Positions 9,000-17,447 of a stretch of DNA of 59,177 bases are shown one piece after another. Position 1 is the first letter of the stretch. Each line of letters starts with the position of its first letter. Where the stretch lies: positions 1-59,177 of the IMG/VR virus record IMGVR_UViG_3300024999_000117. The stretch is one strand, 5' to 3'. Source of the DNA: a virus. Under the pieces are notes generated by a model. It did not search any database. It saw only the letters and a program-made list of their open reading frames with translations, and was not told where the DNA came from. A program made the translations under genes and the position numbers.

Positions 9000-9437
9000 T
9001 TAATCATCTCCATATAATCCGATAATCGGTAAACTACCGGCCAAACTCCGGTAGCTATTAACGTCATGCAAAACCACATAACCCTTGCGCTCTTTATTCC
9101 AAGACTTCTGATAATCAATTCGCAAATCAAAACCATCAATTCCTGCCCTAACAGTTTGATGTTTAGCTAAACTTCTATACATTTGCTTCAACAATTCATA
9201 ATCAAGCAGTATCGAATCACCCAACACCTTCACGGTCACAGGCGATCCTTTTATGAGTAGTTCTTGTAAATGCTCCCGTTCACGTTCCAGTCGCCTAAGC
9301 TCCTTGGAACTGCTATCCGATTTACGAAGTTTAGTAATTTGCTTTGTCAGTTCCTTGCTTTGTTCTTTTATTGATTTGTTAGCTAATTCCTTGACTTGCT
9401 TAATTTTATCCCCAGCGGTGAGGGGTCTAACATACAT
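9000..9437 (-). CDS. Uncharacterised coiled-coil phage protein
   Basis: About 145 residues starting at the ATG at 9437, with GGAG upstream. Residues 15-70 form a highly charged helical coiled coil (many K, E, L), followed by a mixed alpha/beta C-terminal part ending in PIIGLYGDD. I do not recognise the family. It directly abuts the 8670-8999 gene and lies in the same operon as the methyltransferases. Confidence 0.65.
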   Translation of the reverse strand: MYVRPLTAGDKIKQVKELANKSIKEQSKELTKQITKLRKSDSSSKELRRLEREREHLQELLIKGSPVTVKVLGDSILLDYELLKQMYRSLAKHQTVRAGIDGFDLRIDYQKSWNKERKGYVVLHDVNSYRSLAGSLPIIGLYGDD

Positions 9438-9454
9438 GGTCAATCAACTCCAAC

Positions 9455-11212
9455 TTATACAACGTTTCTAACATCTGAGCATAACTCCGGTAAATTTGCC
9501 CCAACAAGGTGCTCGGCTAACTGCGGTGGTACGGCATTTCCGCATCTAGCTACTTGGTTAGCTTTAGAAAATTTATTACCCTCCGCGTCACGGTCGATAA
9601 TATAAGTCTCTGGAAATCCTTGCGCCGCGAAAAGCTCGTGCGGCTCCAGCATCCTCATTCCGATATCAACTATTTGGTATTCCTGTCCTTGAACAGTTAC
9701 CAGTCCAAACCTGTGTTTTGTCGTAATAGTGTGAAGTGGCTCAGTAAGTACCTGCCCTGTATCTGCCCCATAGTATTTCAGCAGGAACGCCCTAACTTCT
9801 CCCATATGGGTACCACCAGCGGAAACCGTGTGAAGTGGCTCCTTAACTGGTTGACCTATATTCATACCAGGACCGGTACCGCGGAATTTAATTAGGTGAC
9901 TGGTTACAAGAGCAAAACGGTTAGACGTGTCAACTGTTTTTATTGGTTCGTCAGGCAGTTGCCCTCTGACTCCAGTTCCAGGCGTTTCACCGTGATACTT
10001 CGAGAGAAAAGCGGTTACCAGAGCGTTGTGGTCAGTGGTCGTAACTGTGTGTATCGGCTCCCCTAAGCTACTACCAGGACCTGTATAATTGCCGCCGTAG
10101 TGTTTAGCTAAAAAAGCTGTAACTAACTGTGATTTGCCCATGCCTCCAGCTGTGATTGTCCCCAGCGGGTCAGTTACGCTGTGACCAACGCTTTGCCCGA
10201 ATTGACGGGCTATCACAGGAGTAATCAGTAAATGCTCTGCCTTTGTCGTGACTGTGGTCAATGGCTGTTCTACCTGGTACTGCATCCGATCACCGCCAAA
10301 ACCTGTCTGGCCAATTCGCACTATAAACGGCTTGGGATTATCTATAACAAACTTCTGGATACCCCTGGCAATACGCCGCATAGTGTTCTCAGCCAGTGGC
10401 CTTTTTCGCTCAAAAATACTCGGGCAGGGTAAGGACCAGTCAATAATCTCGGCAGCCGTCCTCCAAGGCAGAAGTTTACCAGATTTCACCTCTGCGCTCT
10501 CTGGATTGCCGTGTGTTGGCTTTGGCCAAACAATCGGCCTGCCGTCGCATCGAGCAATTAGGAAAAACCTCTTTCGGATAGTAGGCGCCCCATAATCACA
10601 AGCCCGTAACTCTTTATGCTCTACCTGATAACCTTGCCGCTTAAGCGCATTGATGAAAGAATTAAACGTCCGGCCTTTTTGTTTCGGATCTGGGATAAGT
10701 ATGCTTTGGTCGGGCGGAACAACTTCTCCTGATTCGGATACGATGATTTTGTCATCCTCGTCTTCATCTTCAGAACGTATGAGCTTTAACATTCGTCCTG
10801 TTTTTAGATCTGTCTTTGCAATTAGTGGTCCCCATGTTTTGAATTCCTCGACATTTTCGAGAATAATCACTCGGGGTCGGACGGTGGCTGCCCATCTGAC
10901 AGCTACCCATGCAAGCCCTCGGATATGCTTCTCAACCGGCTTGCCACCTTTGGCCTTTGAAAAATGTTTACAGTCCGGACTGAACCAACATAACGCAACT
11001 GGCCTGCCTTTCGTAGCTTTTCTTGGGTCTACATCCCAAACAGATTCACAAAAATGCTCGGTGTCAGGATGATTTACCTTGTGCATGGCAATAGCTACAG
11101 GATCATGGTTTATGGCTATGTCTACCGACATACCTATTGCCAGTTCAATTCCTGTCGATGCCCCGCCACCTCCAGCGAAGTTGTCCACAATAATCTCTCT
11201 AATTCTTATCAC
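9455..11212 (-). CDS. C5-cytosine DNA methyltransferase with internal repeats
   Basis: 585 residues. SAM motif I is FAGGGGASTGIE near residue 13, the catalytic cysteine lies in SPDCKHFSKAKGG, followed by ENVEEF and RKRFFLIA. Between the catalytic core and the terminal motifs (GFPETYII and GNAVPP) lie about five copies of an approximately 45-residue repeat with the pattern LVTAFLxKYxG and PxHTVTT. This replaces the usual target-recognition domain and is typical of one phage subfamily. The first start is a GTG overlapping the stop of the small upstream membrane gene; the exact start is uncertain. Confidence 0.9.
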   Translation of the reverse strand: MIRIREIIVDNFAGGGGASTGIELAIGMSVDIAINHDPVAIAMHKVNHPDTEHFCESVWDVDPRKATKGRPVALCWFSPDCKHFSKAKGGKPVEKHIRGLAWVAVRWAATVRPRVIILENVEEFKTWGPLIAKTDLKTGRMLKLIRSEDEDEDDKIIVSESGEVVPPDQSILIPDPKQKGRTFNSFINALKRQGYQVEHKELRACDYGAPTIRKRFFLIARCDGRPIVWPKPTHGNPESAEVKSGKLLPWRTAAEIIDWSLPCPSIFERKRPLAENTMRRIARGIQKFVIDNPKPFIVRIGQTGFGGDRMQYQVEQPLTTVTTKAEHLLITPVIARQFGQSVGHSVTDPLGTITAGGMGKSQLVTAFLAKHYGGNYTGPGSSLGEPIHTVTTTDHNALVTAFLSKYHGETPGTGVRGQLPDEPIKTVDTSNRFALVTSHLIKFRGTGPGMNIGQPVKEPLHTVSAGGTHMGEVRAFLLKYYGADTGQVLTEPLHTITTKHRFGLVTVQGQEYQIVDIGMRMLEPHELFAAQGFPETYIIDRDAEGNKFSKANQVARCGNAVPPQLAEHLVGANLPELCSDVRNVV

Positions 11213-11333
11213 CTTTTTTCTTACCGAATTTAATGTTTATCTCGCCGCCACGTAACATAATACCGACGAGTATTAACCAAGGTAGGCTCAGTAAAGCAGT
11301 AGTAAAGTAAAGTTCTAATTTTTCCATAGACAT
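11199..11333 (-). CDS. Small membrane protein (44 aa)
   Basis: A 44-residue reading frame beginning MSMEKLELYF, with one membrane span (TTALLSLPWLILVGIML) and a basic tail rich in K, G and D. AAAGGA lies upstream, overlapping the end of the DNA polymerase gene. Its stop overlaps the start of the C5 methyltransferase. Placement tightly between two real genes, in the gap they leave, supports it. Function unknown. Confidence 0.6.
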   Translation of the reverse strand: MSMEKLELYFTTALLSLPWLILVGIMLRGGEINIKFGKKKGDKN

Positions 11334-11336
11334 AAA

Positions 11337-13292
11337 TCAATCATCCTTTTTATAGTACATTCCTGAAAATCCGTCAGCAGGAGTAGGAAGATCTGGCGCC
11401 CACTTGATAGGCTGTCCCATGATCTCGTTAAGCTCCTTCAAGCTGCCCCAACCTACCGGCACATCACAAACTATTTCATCGTGCACATGTGCCGCAATCC
11501 GATAACCCGCAGCATCAACCCTGATAAGTGCTTCGGCAAGGCAATCTCTGGCTATTGCTTGAATTACATTTTCCACCAATTTGCCTCCGTATGTGTCAAC
11601 CTTCGACCAAACCTTTTTCACTTGATCCATGCCCCAGTAAGTCAATTTTGGTCTATTGAATCGTGTGTCGTTTTCAATTGCTGCTTTGCAATACGCCAAT
11701 CTCCTGCCCGATGGTAGCTTGATGAACAAAATACCTGACTCAAAACTAAACGTAACGCCGTACTGCAGTTGCACTACCTTCCTGTCTTTGACGGCTGATA
11801 TGGCTGCCTTCTCTACATCTTTCCACAGGCGCACTATGGCTGGATTAGCTGCCCTCCAGGTACTGACCAACTCAGGCAGTTCTTCCTCAGTCAAACCCAT
11901 TTTCAAAGCACCCATTGTTACCAATGCCCCAACGCCGCCTTGGTAGCCAAGGGCCAGCTCAGAGATCTTACCTTTTTGCCTCAAAGGGTTTGCCTTCGTG
12001 ATAGACTCCAAGGGAACCTTAAACATTTGGGAAGCAGACGCTTCATATATCTTGCCGTGTGTCCTGAACACTTTCATGCGCCACTGTTCACTGGCCAGCC
12101 AAGCTATAACTCGGGCTTCAATTGCACTGAAATCTGAAACGATAAATCGGCAACCAGCAGACGGGATGAAAGCGGTTCTAATTAGTTGGGATAAGACATT
12201 TGGGACGCTATCAAACAACATTTCCAGTATTTCATAATCACCCGATAGTAGGAAATTACGCGCCATGTCCAAGTCACGCATACTGTTTTTGGGCAAGTTC
12301 TGAAACTGAACAATTCTTCCAGCCCATCTCCAGGTTCTATTAGCACCGCAAAACTGAAACAAACCTCTGACCTTGCCATCCTCTCTGACGGCTCTTATCA
12401 TAGCGTCATATTTCTTTACTGAGGTTTTAGCCATAGTTTGACGTAATATCAGCATCTTTTTAACCGTGTTATTTTTAGTGGTTTTAATCAGTTCTGCTAC
12501 GGTTTCCTTATCCAGGCTGTCAACCTCTATACCTTCTTGTTCAAATATCCAGTTTTTAAGTTGCGCAACGCTATTCGGATTGTCTAAATCTGTCAGCTTT
12601 TTAGTTTCTTCTGTTTTTCGTGCTTGAAACTGCAGATCACACTCAATGGCGTTTTCAACTAACTTTCTGTCTATCTTAATCCCTGTATCGTTAATCTTTT
12701 GGTCTAAGCACCAGAGTTTATGTTCGTGTTCAGGAACGGGAAACTTCTCAAGTTTCTTTCTTATATCACGTTCTACAACAACGTCCTGCCTGCAGTATTC
12801 CTTGAATTGTTCCCATTTTTCCGGGCTATGTTCAGGCAGGTTCCTTGTCCTCCTACCGTTGGCTTTTGTAGGTTTGCAAGGAGTGCAGAAATATTTAATT
12901 AGCGCCTTTCCTGCCGTGTCTTTTTGCTGCTCCAAGCCCAGCACCTTAGCAACATCCTCTAACCTTCCAGGCAGCCCTAAAGTTAACGCATGAACTGCCG
13001 TACAGCGCCAAAACATAGGATCAACTGGTAACCATAGGTGTTCGTTAATACATAGCCGTTCAAAATTTGCGTTATAGGCTGTTTTGATAATGTTCGGGTC
13101 AATCAAAGCATCTGTAACATCTTTGTGTAGTGACTCGCCGCTGGCCAGGTCAACAACCTGGACTGGATCATCATCAAAAGCAAATCCGAACAAGATTATT
13201 TCAAAATCCGGCGAAGCTACGTATTTGTAGGCACCCGAGGTTTTTATATCTACACTGCTAAAAGTTTCTAAATCTATACTGAGAATAGTCAA
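11337..13292 (-). CDS. Family A DNA polymerase (phage replicative type)
   Basis: 651 residues. N-terminal 3'-5' exonuclease begins with SIDLETFSS (DxE, Exo I), and polymerase motifs are complete: motif A SDFSAIEARVIAWL, motif B around NPLRQKGKISELALGYQGG, motif C HVHDEIVCDV. It copies phage DNA with proofreading. TTG start overlapping the TGA of the DpdA-like gene, with AAAGGA upstream. Together with primase-helicase, DUF2815 and DUF2800 it forms the phage replication core. Confidence 0.93.
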   Translation of the reverse strand: MTILSIDLETFSSVDIKTSGAYKYVASPDFEIILFGFAFDDDPVQVVDLASGESLHKDVTDALIDPNIIKTAYNANFERLCINEHLWLPVDPMFWRCTAVHALTLGLPGRLEDVAKVLGLEQQKDTAGKALIKYFCTPCKPTKANGRRTRNLPEHSPEKWEQFKEYCRQDVVVERDIRKKLEKFPVPEHEHKLWCLDQKINDTGIKIDRKLVENAIECDLQFQARKTEETKKLTDLDNPNSVAQLKNWIFEQEGIEVDSLDKETVAELIKTTKNNTVKKMLILRQTMAKTSVKKYDAMIRAVREDGKVRGLFQFCGANRTWRWAGRIVQFQNLPKNSMRDLDMARNFLLSGDYEILEMLFDSVPNVLSQLIRTAFIPSAGCRFIVSDFSAIEARVIAWLASEQWRMKVFRTHGKIYEASASQMFKVPLESITKANPLRQKGKISELALGYQGGVGALVTMGALKMGLTEEELPELVSTWRAANPAIVRLWKDVEKAAISAVKDRKVVQLQYGVTFSFESGILFIKLPSGRRLAYCKAAIENDTRFNRPKLTYWGMDQVKKVWSKVDTYGGKLVENVIQAIARDCLAEALIRVDAAGYRIAAHVHDEIVCDVPVGWGSLKELNEIMGQPIKWAPDLPTPADGFSGMYYKKDD

Positions 13293-14188
13293 TTGGTCAC
13301 TTCCTTTAAAGCCTGAAGGTATACGTTAATATTGTGAACGGCCCTACCCATGTTACGCTCGTTACTGCCCATCTCTCTTGTGTCTAAACCTATCGAACGG
13401 ATAACCTCACAGGCAGGGCAGTTGCATATCGGTATTTGTTCTTTAGCTAATTCTTTAACACTGTATTTTTTAATGCCGCCACCACCACTACTGAGGTCTA
13501 AAGCGTAGTAACTCGCTCCAGTAAAAGCACTAAAAAACATTGAACTTCCGTCAAAGCTGTCTATGCAGTACTGCTTATACTCCCGTACCCAACGGATTGA
13601 TGAAATACCTAAGACGTGTATTTTGAAAGGTTGCTGCTGTCTTAGTTTACATACCGCTTCTAGTACAGAATGGATATATTTTTTCGCCCCGGCTCTACCG
13701 GCCACACCACCTATGGCTAGATATTTGTAACCCATCTCTAAGAGTTCCTGAGCCGCCATAAGGCGTGTATCCAAACTATTGCCGTGTATTACACCAACCG
13801 GTATTACACCCTTAGGAACTAACTTTATAAACTCTCTCGCATTGTCTAAAGTTATATTGAGTCTGTACAGTTCTTCCTCTGGCGTATGGTTCCTTAAAAC
13901 CATGTGGTCAGGTGAAGCAACCATATCACCAGGGCAGGCTAGTTTCCTATACATAGCAGCGCACCCTGCCGGACCCCATTTCGGTTCCGGTAGATGCTTG
14001 TAACTCCAGGCACCGCAATCAAAAAATATTTGTTTCGCATGAGGTGGCAGCGGTAAATTTTTACTATAGATAAGGGATGTTAAAAACTGCTCCGGAAAAG
14101 GATTAATATATTTCCAAATTGGTTCTTTAACCCCGTTTATTTTTAGATGATCCCTATTCCCGATAACGCAAAAGAATCTAGGTTTCAT
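13289..14188 (-). CDS. dpdA: TGT-superfamily base-exchange enzyme (DpdA-like)
   Basis: 299 residues. It follows the tRNA-guanine transglycosylase plan: D57 in FDCGAWS (catalytic), SPDHMV (91-96), VGVIHGNS (131-138) where TGT has the substrate loop, LAIGGVAGR (157-165), HVLGISS (191-197), and D213 in SFDGS where TGT has its nucleophile. A complete zinc site C255-x-C257-x2-C260 with H285 closes the fold. In phages this family (DpdA) swaps guanine in DNA for a 7-deazaguanine such as preQ0. No queuosine synthesis genes are visible, so the base would come from the host. Its start overlaps the DUF4326 gene stop and its stop overlaps the polymerase start. The DNA-acting role is inferred; gene symbol is provisional. 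Confidence 0.78.
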   Translation of the reverse strand: MKPRFFCVIGNRDHLKINGVKEPIWKYINPFPEQFLTSLIYSKNLPLPPHAKQIFFDCGAWSYKHLPEPKWGPAGCAAMYRKLACPGDMVASPDHMVLRNHTPEEELYRLNITLDNAREFIKLVPKGVIPVGVIHGNSLDTRLMAAQELLEMGYKYLAIGGVAGRAGAKKYIHSVLEAVCKLRQQQPFKIHVLGISSIRWVREYKQYCIDSFDGSSMFFSAFTGASYYALDLSSGGGGIKKYSVKELAKEQIPICNCPACEVIRSIGLDTREMGSNERNMGRAVHNINVYLQALKEVTN

Positions 14189-15015
14189 CTCAACAGATCT
14201 TCCAATTCTCTAGCCTGCCGGTCACGCTCAACGAGTGCTTTGTACCTATCCACATCAACCTTCTGAACAATCCAGTCCTTTGCCTTGGTAGAAGTCTCAA
14301 CAAACCCGGCAACCTTAGCAACTCCGTACCCCCTCACAGTATGGCACACAACCGGGTCATCAATCTTTAGATCCAAGTCAGTGAAGAAGTCATATTTGAC
14401 TTCGTTATTTCCCGCAAAAGTGACTTGAGCTATTTTCTTAACATCGACTAATACATCGCTACCTGATAATTTCTCATTATCTCGTCTAAGTTCGTGAATA
14501 GCGGAAGTTAGTGATTTACATTTATCCTCAAAACCGCACATACTACAAGGGATGTTACAACTTAGTGCGTCCATATATTGATCTTTAATAGGACATAGTT
14601 TTAACCTGCAATTTCCTTCACAATCATCAGTATTCAGCGGATGGTTACAAAAAACTAATACAGGAGAGGAACGATCTTCTACCCCATCTAAATCCTTCTC
14701 AAACATACAATTTTGATGTTTGCAACCTTTACCATACCACTCTCTCAATTTATCAACTCCCAAACTATTAGCTAATTTAGCTAAAACATCACCGTGGCAA
14801 AGTTTTGGTTTACACCAGCATCCAAGCGTCTTTCCTTTCAAATCATGTAGATCATTCAGCAAATCCGGTCTCAACAAGATGTGTTTTTCGTACTTGCCAA
14901 TAACCTCTTGCCGGGATCCATCCCTACCAATCAGAAAAGGGTTGCCCCACTTTGATGGCCTGCCGATGTAAACATCAAACTTTTTACGTTTGCAATGAAC
15001 TACTTTAGTTTTCAA
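14185..15015 (-). CDS. DUF4326 protein with cysteine-rich middle
   Basis: 276 residues. Residues 1-85 show the DUF4326 pattern: YIGRPSKWGNPF, then a helix, then LGCWCKPKLCHGDVLAKL. Residues 95-175 are rich in paired Cys (CKHQNC, CNHPLN, DDCEGNC, LCPIKD, CSMCGFEDKC), suggesting one or two metal or Fe-S sites. The C-terminal part looks like a small beta domain followed by a helix. The stop overlaps the DpdA-like start (ATGA), so both are made together. DUF4326 is of unknown function; joint action in base modification is inference from coupling. Confidence 0.75.
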   Translation of the reverse strand: MKTKVVHCKRKKFDVYIGRPSKWGNPFLIGRDGSRQEVIGKYEKHILLRPDLLNDLHDLKGKTLGCWCKPKLCHGDVLAKLANSLGVDKLREWYGKGCKHQNCMFEKDLDGVEDRSSPVLVFCNHPLNTDDCEGNCRLKLCPIKDQYMDALSCNIPCSMCGFEDKCKSLTSAIHELRRDNEKLSGSDVLVDVKKIAQVTFAGNNEVKYDFFTDLDLKIDDPVVCHTVRGYGVAKVAGFVETSTKAKDWIVQKVDVDRYKALVERDRQARELEDLLR

Positions 15016-15299
15016 GGCAATCTATTGCACCAGTCTTTAAATTCAGATATCAGGACTTCCAGAAACCTAGCTTCGTGCTTCATAGGTTCAAGGTATGCTT
15101 TAGAACTACATTCATGCGAACCGCCCATATGAAACATCTTGTCACGTAATTTATCTTCAAGGTTCTTAACAACCCGGCCCATCATATCTTTAGCACCAAA
15201 ATGGCGGTTTTTATCGCTTAGATCTGCCACCTTAGCCAGCAGATTAGACATTTCATTGATTATTATTTTTAATTCTTTAGGAGGCTCCAAACAGTTCAA
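15012..15299 (-). CDS. Small helical protein upstream of the DUF4326 gene
   Basis: 95 residues, mostly helical, with a H-M-G-G-S-H-E-C segment in the middle that could bind metal and an F-K-D-W-C end. TTG start; the Shine-Dalgarno AAAGGA is close, so a slightly later start is possible. Overlaps the DUF4326 gene by four bases and therefore belongs to the same three-gene unit as the DpdA-like enzyme. Family not recognised. Confidence 0.6.
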   Translation of the reverse strand: MNCLEPPKELKIIINEMSNLLAKVADLSDKNRHFGAKDMMGRVVKNLEDKLRDKMFHMGGSHECSSKAYLEPMKHEARFLEVLISEFKDWCNRLP

Positions 15300-15311
15300 A
15301 TCCTTTCATCA

Positions 15312-15341
15312 CAGGCGGGTAGCGGTTTTGTTACCCGCCTG
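15312..15341 (-). terminator. Strong hairpin between DUF2815 and the DpdA unit
   Basis: A perfect 10-bp stem, CAGGCGGGTA pairing with TACCCGCCTG around a 10-base loop, directly after the DUF2815 gene. No T-run follows on the minus strand, so it may be an attenuator or RNA-stability element that separates the DUF2815 messages from the DpdA/DUF4326 unit. Confidence 0.6.
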
Positions 15342-15353
15342 CTTATTAACTAT

Positions 15354-16055
15354 TTAGTTTAGGAAGTCATCCTCAGAACCATCCTGTACAGCGTCAAAAT
15401 CATCCTCAGCACGACTCTTACCTGCCAGTGCCTCACCGTCTGCAAATTTCTGCACGTTATTCAACCCACAACCAACGCCTCGGTTTCCCTTAGCATCGAA
15501 CGGAAAGAAGTTCAAACTTACACGGACGTAACAACCGGGGTAAATTTCAGACTGGTCAAGTATCTGCTGAACATTTTTATCCACGATACCAGGCTTCTGC
15601 TTACTACTGGCATTCAAGAAGTAGTGGCCTGCGTATTCCGGACTATCTTCCCTCTCAGTGTCGCCATCACGAAGCGGGGTCTTAAGGTTTCCCGGCAGTT
15701 TGCCTTTCCATTTTGAAGAAATACCTTCCTGTTTAGCTGCTTCAACTGCAGCCTTAATTTTGCGTAAAGTTTCAACATCAGACTTCGGAATCAACAGACA
15801 GGCTGAATATTTTTCCTCGCCCTCGTCGTTGATCTTAGTAGGCGTAAACAAATGCGGGTAGGATAATCTCACTTTACCGGTTACAACCTTTGTACTAACT
15901 GTTTTTTGCTGTGTTGACAATTTGCATTTCTCCTTTTCGTCGTCTTCTTCTAGTATTCCAAGCGGGCACGGCTCATCCGGAAACAAATCATCGGGGCACT
16001 CGTAGCCGTAGGCAGGTACACCTTTGCAGCCTTCAGGACATTTCCAATCACTCAT
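15354..16055 (-). CDS. DUF2815 single-strand DNA-binding protein
   Basis: 233 residues. From about residue 55 it matches DUF2815: VTGKVRLSYPHLFTP, EEKYSACLLIPKSD, LKTPLRDGD, YFLNASSK and YPGCYVRVSLNFFPFD, ending in an acidic tail (EDDFDAVQDGSEDDFLN) like T7 gp2.5. It probably coats phage single-stranded DNA and recruits replication proteins through that tail. The first 50 residues contain extra cysteines (CPEGCKGVP, CPDDLF, CPLG), a zinc-ribbon-like addition. Pairs with DUF2800 just upstream. Confidence 0.85.
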   Translation of the reverse strand: MSDWKCPEGCKGVPAYGYECPDDLFPDEPCPLGILEEDDEKEKCKLSTQQKTVSTKVVTGKVRLSYPHLFTPTKINDEGEEKYSACLLIPKSDVETLRKIKAAVEAAKQEGISSKWKGKLPGNLKTPLRDGDTEREDSPEYAGHYFLNASSKQKPGIVDKNVQQILDQSEIYPGCYVRVSLNFFPFDAKGNRGVGCGLNNVQKFADGEALAGKSRAEDDFDAVQDGSEDDFLN

Positions 16056-16261
16056 AACGTGGCACCTAAGAAAAAACTACCTACTATCAAAATTAATGTC
16101 AGAACGTAATACTTAACTTGGATGCATAATCCGCCGATATGCAGTTGTAGCCAAGGCGACCATGGATAGCGGCCGGTTCCAACCATCCAATTTGTAATTC
16201 CGTAGCCTTTCATTTGGTCTGAGTAAGATACACGTACGGGTTTATTCCATGGTTTAAACAA
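16052..16261 (-). CDS. Small membrane-anchored protein
   Basis: 69 residues, TTG start preceded by GAGGTG at good spacing. A tryptophan- and proline-rich soluble N-terminal part is followed by a C-terminal membrane span (YYVLTLILIVGSFFLGATL). Its stop overlaps the DUF2815 start. No known family; location between the DUF2800 and DUF2815 genes is unusual for a membrane protein. Confidence 0.6.
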   Translation of the reverse strand: MFKPWNKPVRVSYSDQMKGYGITNWMVGTGRYPWSPWLQLHIGGLCIQVKYYVLTLILIVGSFFLGATL

Positions 16262-16273
16262 ATTGTTTCACCT

Positions 16274-17446
16274 CTAATCCAAAACGCTGCTAAAATCGTC
16301 TTCTGCCGAAGCAACACTGGAAATCTCCGGCCTTTTATCGTTCTCCGGCGCGAGTGTCGGCTTGCCTGCCGGTTTAACAATCAAATCACTAAGTAGCTCG
16401 CTAAATTTCTTTTTACCTATCAATTTTTCAAGTGCTGTAATACCAAGCATTTCTTTTGGCTTGTGTATCAAATCATCAGCAAAACCACTTACTATGAGTT
16501 TGTCAGCGGCATCAATAGGATCGGTTATTGTCCGTTTGCTCCTACCCTCGACAAGTTTCCAACCTGGGAACTTAACGTTATGGTTAACAGCTTGGTCTAA
16601 TGCGTATTCGTCAACATCCTTAACCCAGCTTTGAAGTTCAGCAATCTTGCCTAGGATTTCTGCTATCTCGTCATGTGACAAAAGCGGCGGTTCTTTAAAT
16701 TCGTACTGTGCGAGCTTCAAATTTTCTTCAGCCCTGGCTCTACAGGTAAATCTAGCCCGGCAGAATCTGCAATGTTCACCGGCGCAAAATTCACCTTCGC
16801 CGGCAAAAGCTTGTTTTGCCTTTGGTACTACCTCAGCGTCTGCCCATTCAAGCAGTTCTTGCACAGTCAGTTCCTCAGTTGATGTACTATCAAGTCTAGG
16901 TTGAATAATGGTCATTCTGACTACAGAGAAGTCATACAGCATTTCGTAAGTATCAATAGCACCTAACCCATACAGCCTCATTTGTGGATTGTTTTCAGCG
17001 CTAACAGGTACACCTTTACCATACTTCAAATCAATAACCTCGATGGCTCCATCGGAAATAATAACCACGTCACCAGTGCCAAAACCTTTAGGTACCCACT
17101 TGCTATAATCAAGTTTTTGTTCCAGTAGTGCTAACGTACTAGGATATTTAGACTTAGCAGCCATGTAAATCTCAGATACTTGACTAACATAATCGTCTAC
17201 ATAATCACCCATCTCAGCAGAGTACATAGGATTAGCCTGAAGCTCAGCCAGCTTCTTTTTGAACGCTGAAGGCTTGATACTATTAGCTATCTGCCTACCA
17301 AGCCTCAAATCAGCTATAGCGTGGGCATGACTACCTTCTGCAGCGTATTCGCTTTGTTCGTTTGGGAATTGCTGTTCTAACCTAGCACTAGGGGTACATG
17401 ACATCCAACGTTTAGCTCCCGAAGCGGAAAGTGTAGCATGTGCCAT
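16274..17446 (-). CDS. DUF2800 RecB-like exonuclease
   Basis: 390 residues from the ATG that has GGAGG upstream (the beginning MAHATLSASGAKRWMSCTPS is the family hallmark). The PD-(D/E)XK nuclease core shows GTGDVVIISDGAIEVIDLKYGKG, and a four-cysteine cluster (CAGEHCRFCRARFTC) suggests an iron-sulfur site as in Cas4/AddB-type nucleases. It probably resects DNA ends for recombination-linked replication, working with the DUF2815 protein. Confidence 0.88.
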   Translation of the reverse strand: MAHATLSASGAKRWMSCTPSARLEQQFPNEQSEYAAEGSHAHAIADLRLGRQIANSIKPSAFKKKLAELQANPMYSAEMGDYVDDYVSQVSEIYMAAKSKYPSTLALLEQKLDYSKWVPKGFGTGDVVIISDGAIEVIDLKYGKGVPVSAENNPQMRLYGLGAIDTYEMLYDFSVVRMTIIQPRLDSTSTEELTVQELLEWADAEVVPKAKQAFAGEGEFCAGEHCRFCRARFTCRARAEENLKLAQYEFKEPPLLSHDEIAEILGKIAELQSWVKDVDEYALDQAVNHNVKFPGWKLVEGRSKRTITDPIDAADKLIVSGFADDLIHKPKEMLGITALEKLIGKKKFSELLSDLIVKPAGKPTLAPENDKRPEISSVASAEDDFSSVLD

Positions 17447-17447
17447 A

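Noticed and set aside
13289-14188. Ordinary tRNA-guanine transglycosylase for queuosine in tRNA
   Set aside because: It is shorter than the usual bacterial enzyme (about 370 residues), sits inside a phage replication operon, and is coupled to a DUF4326 gene; a DNA-directed role fits better, though not proven.
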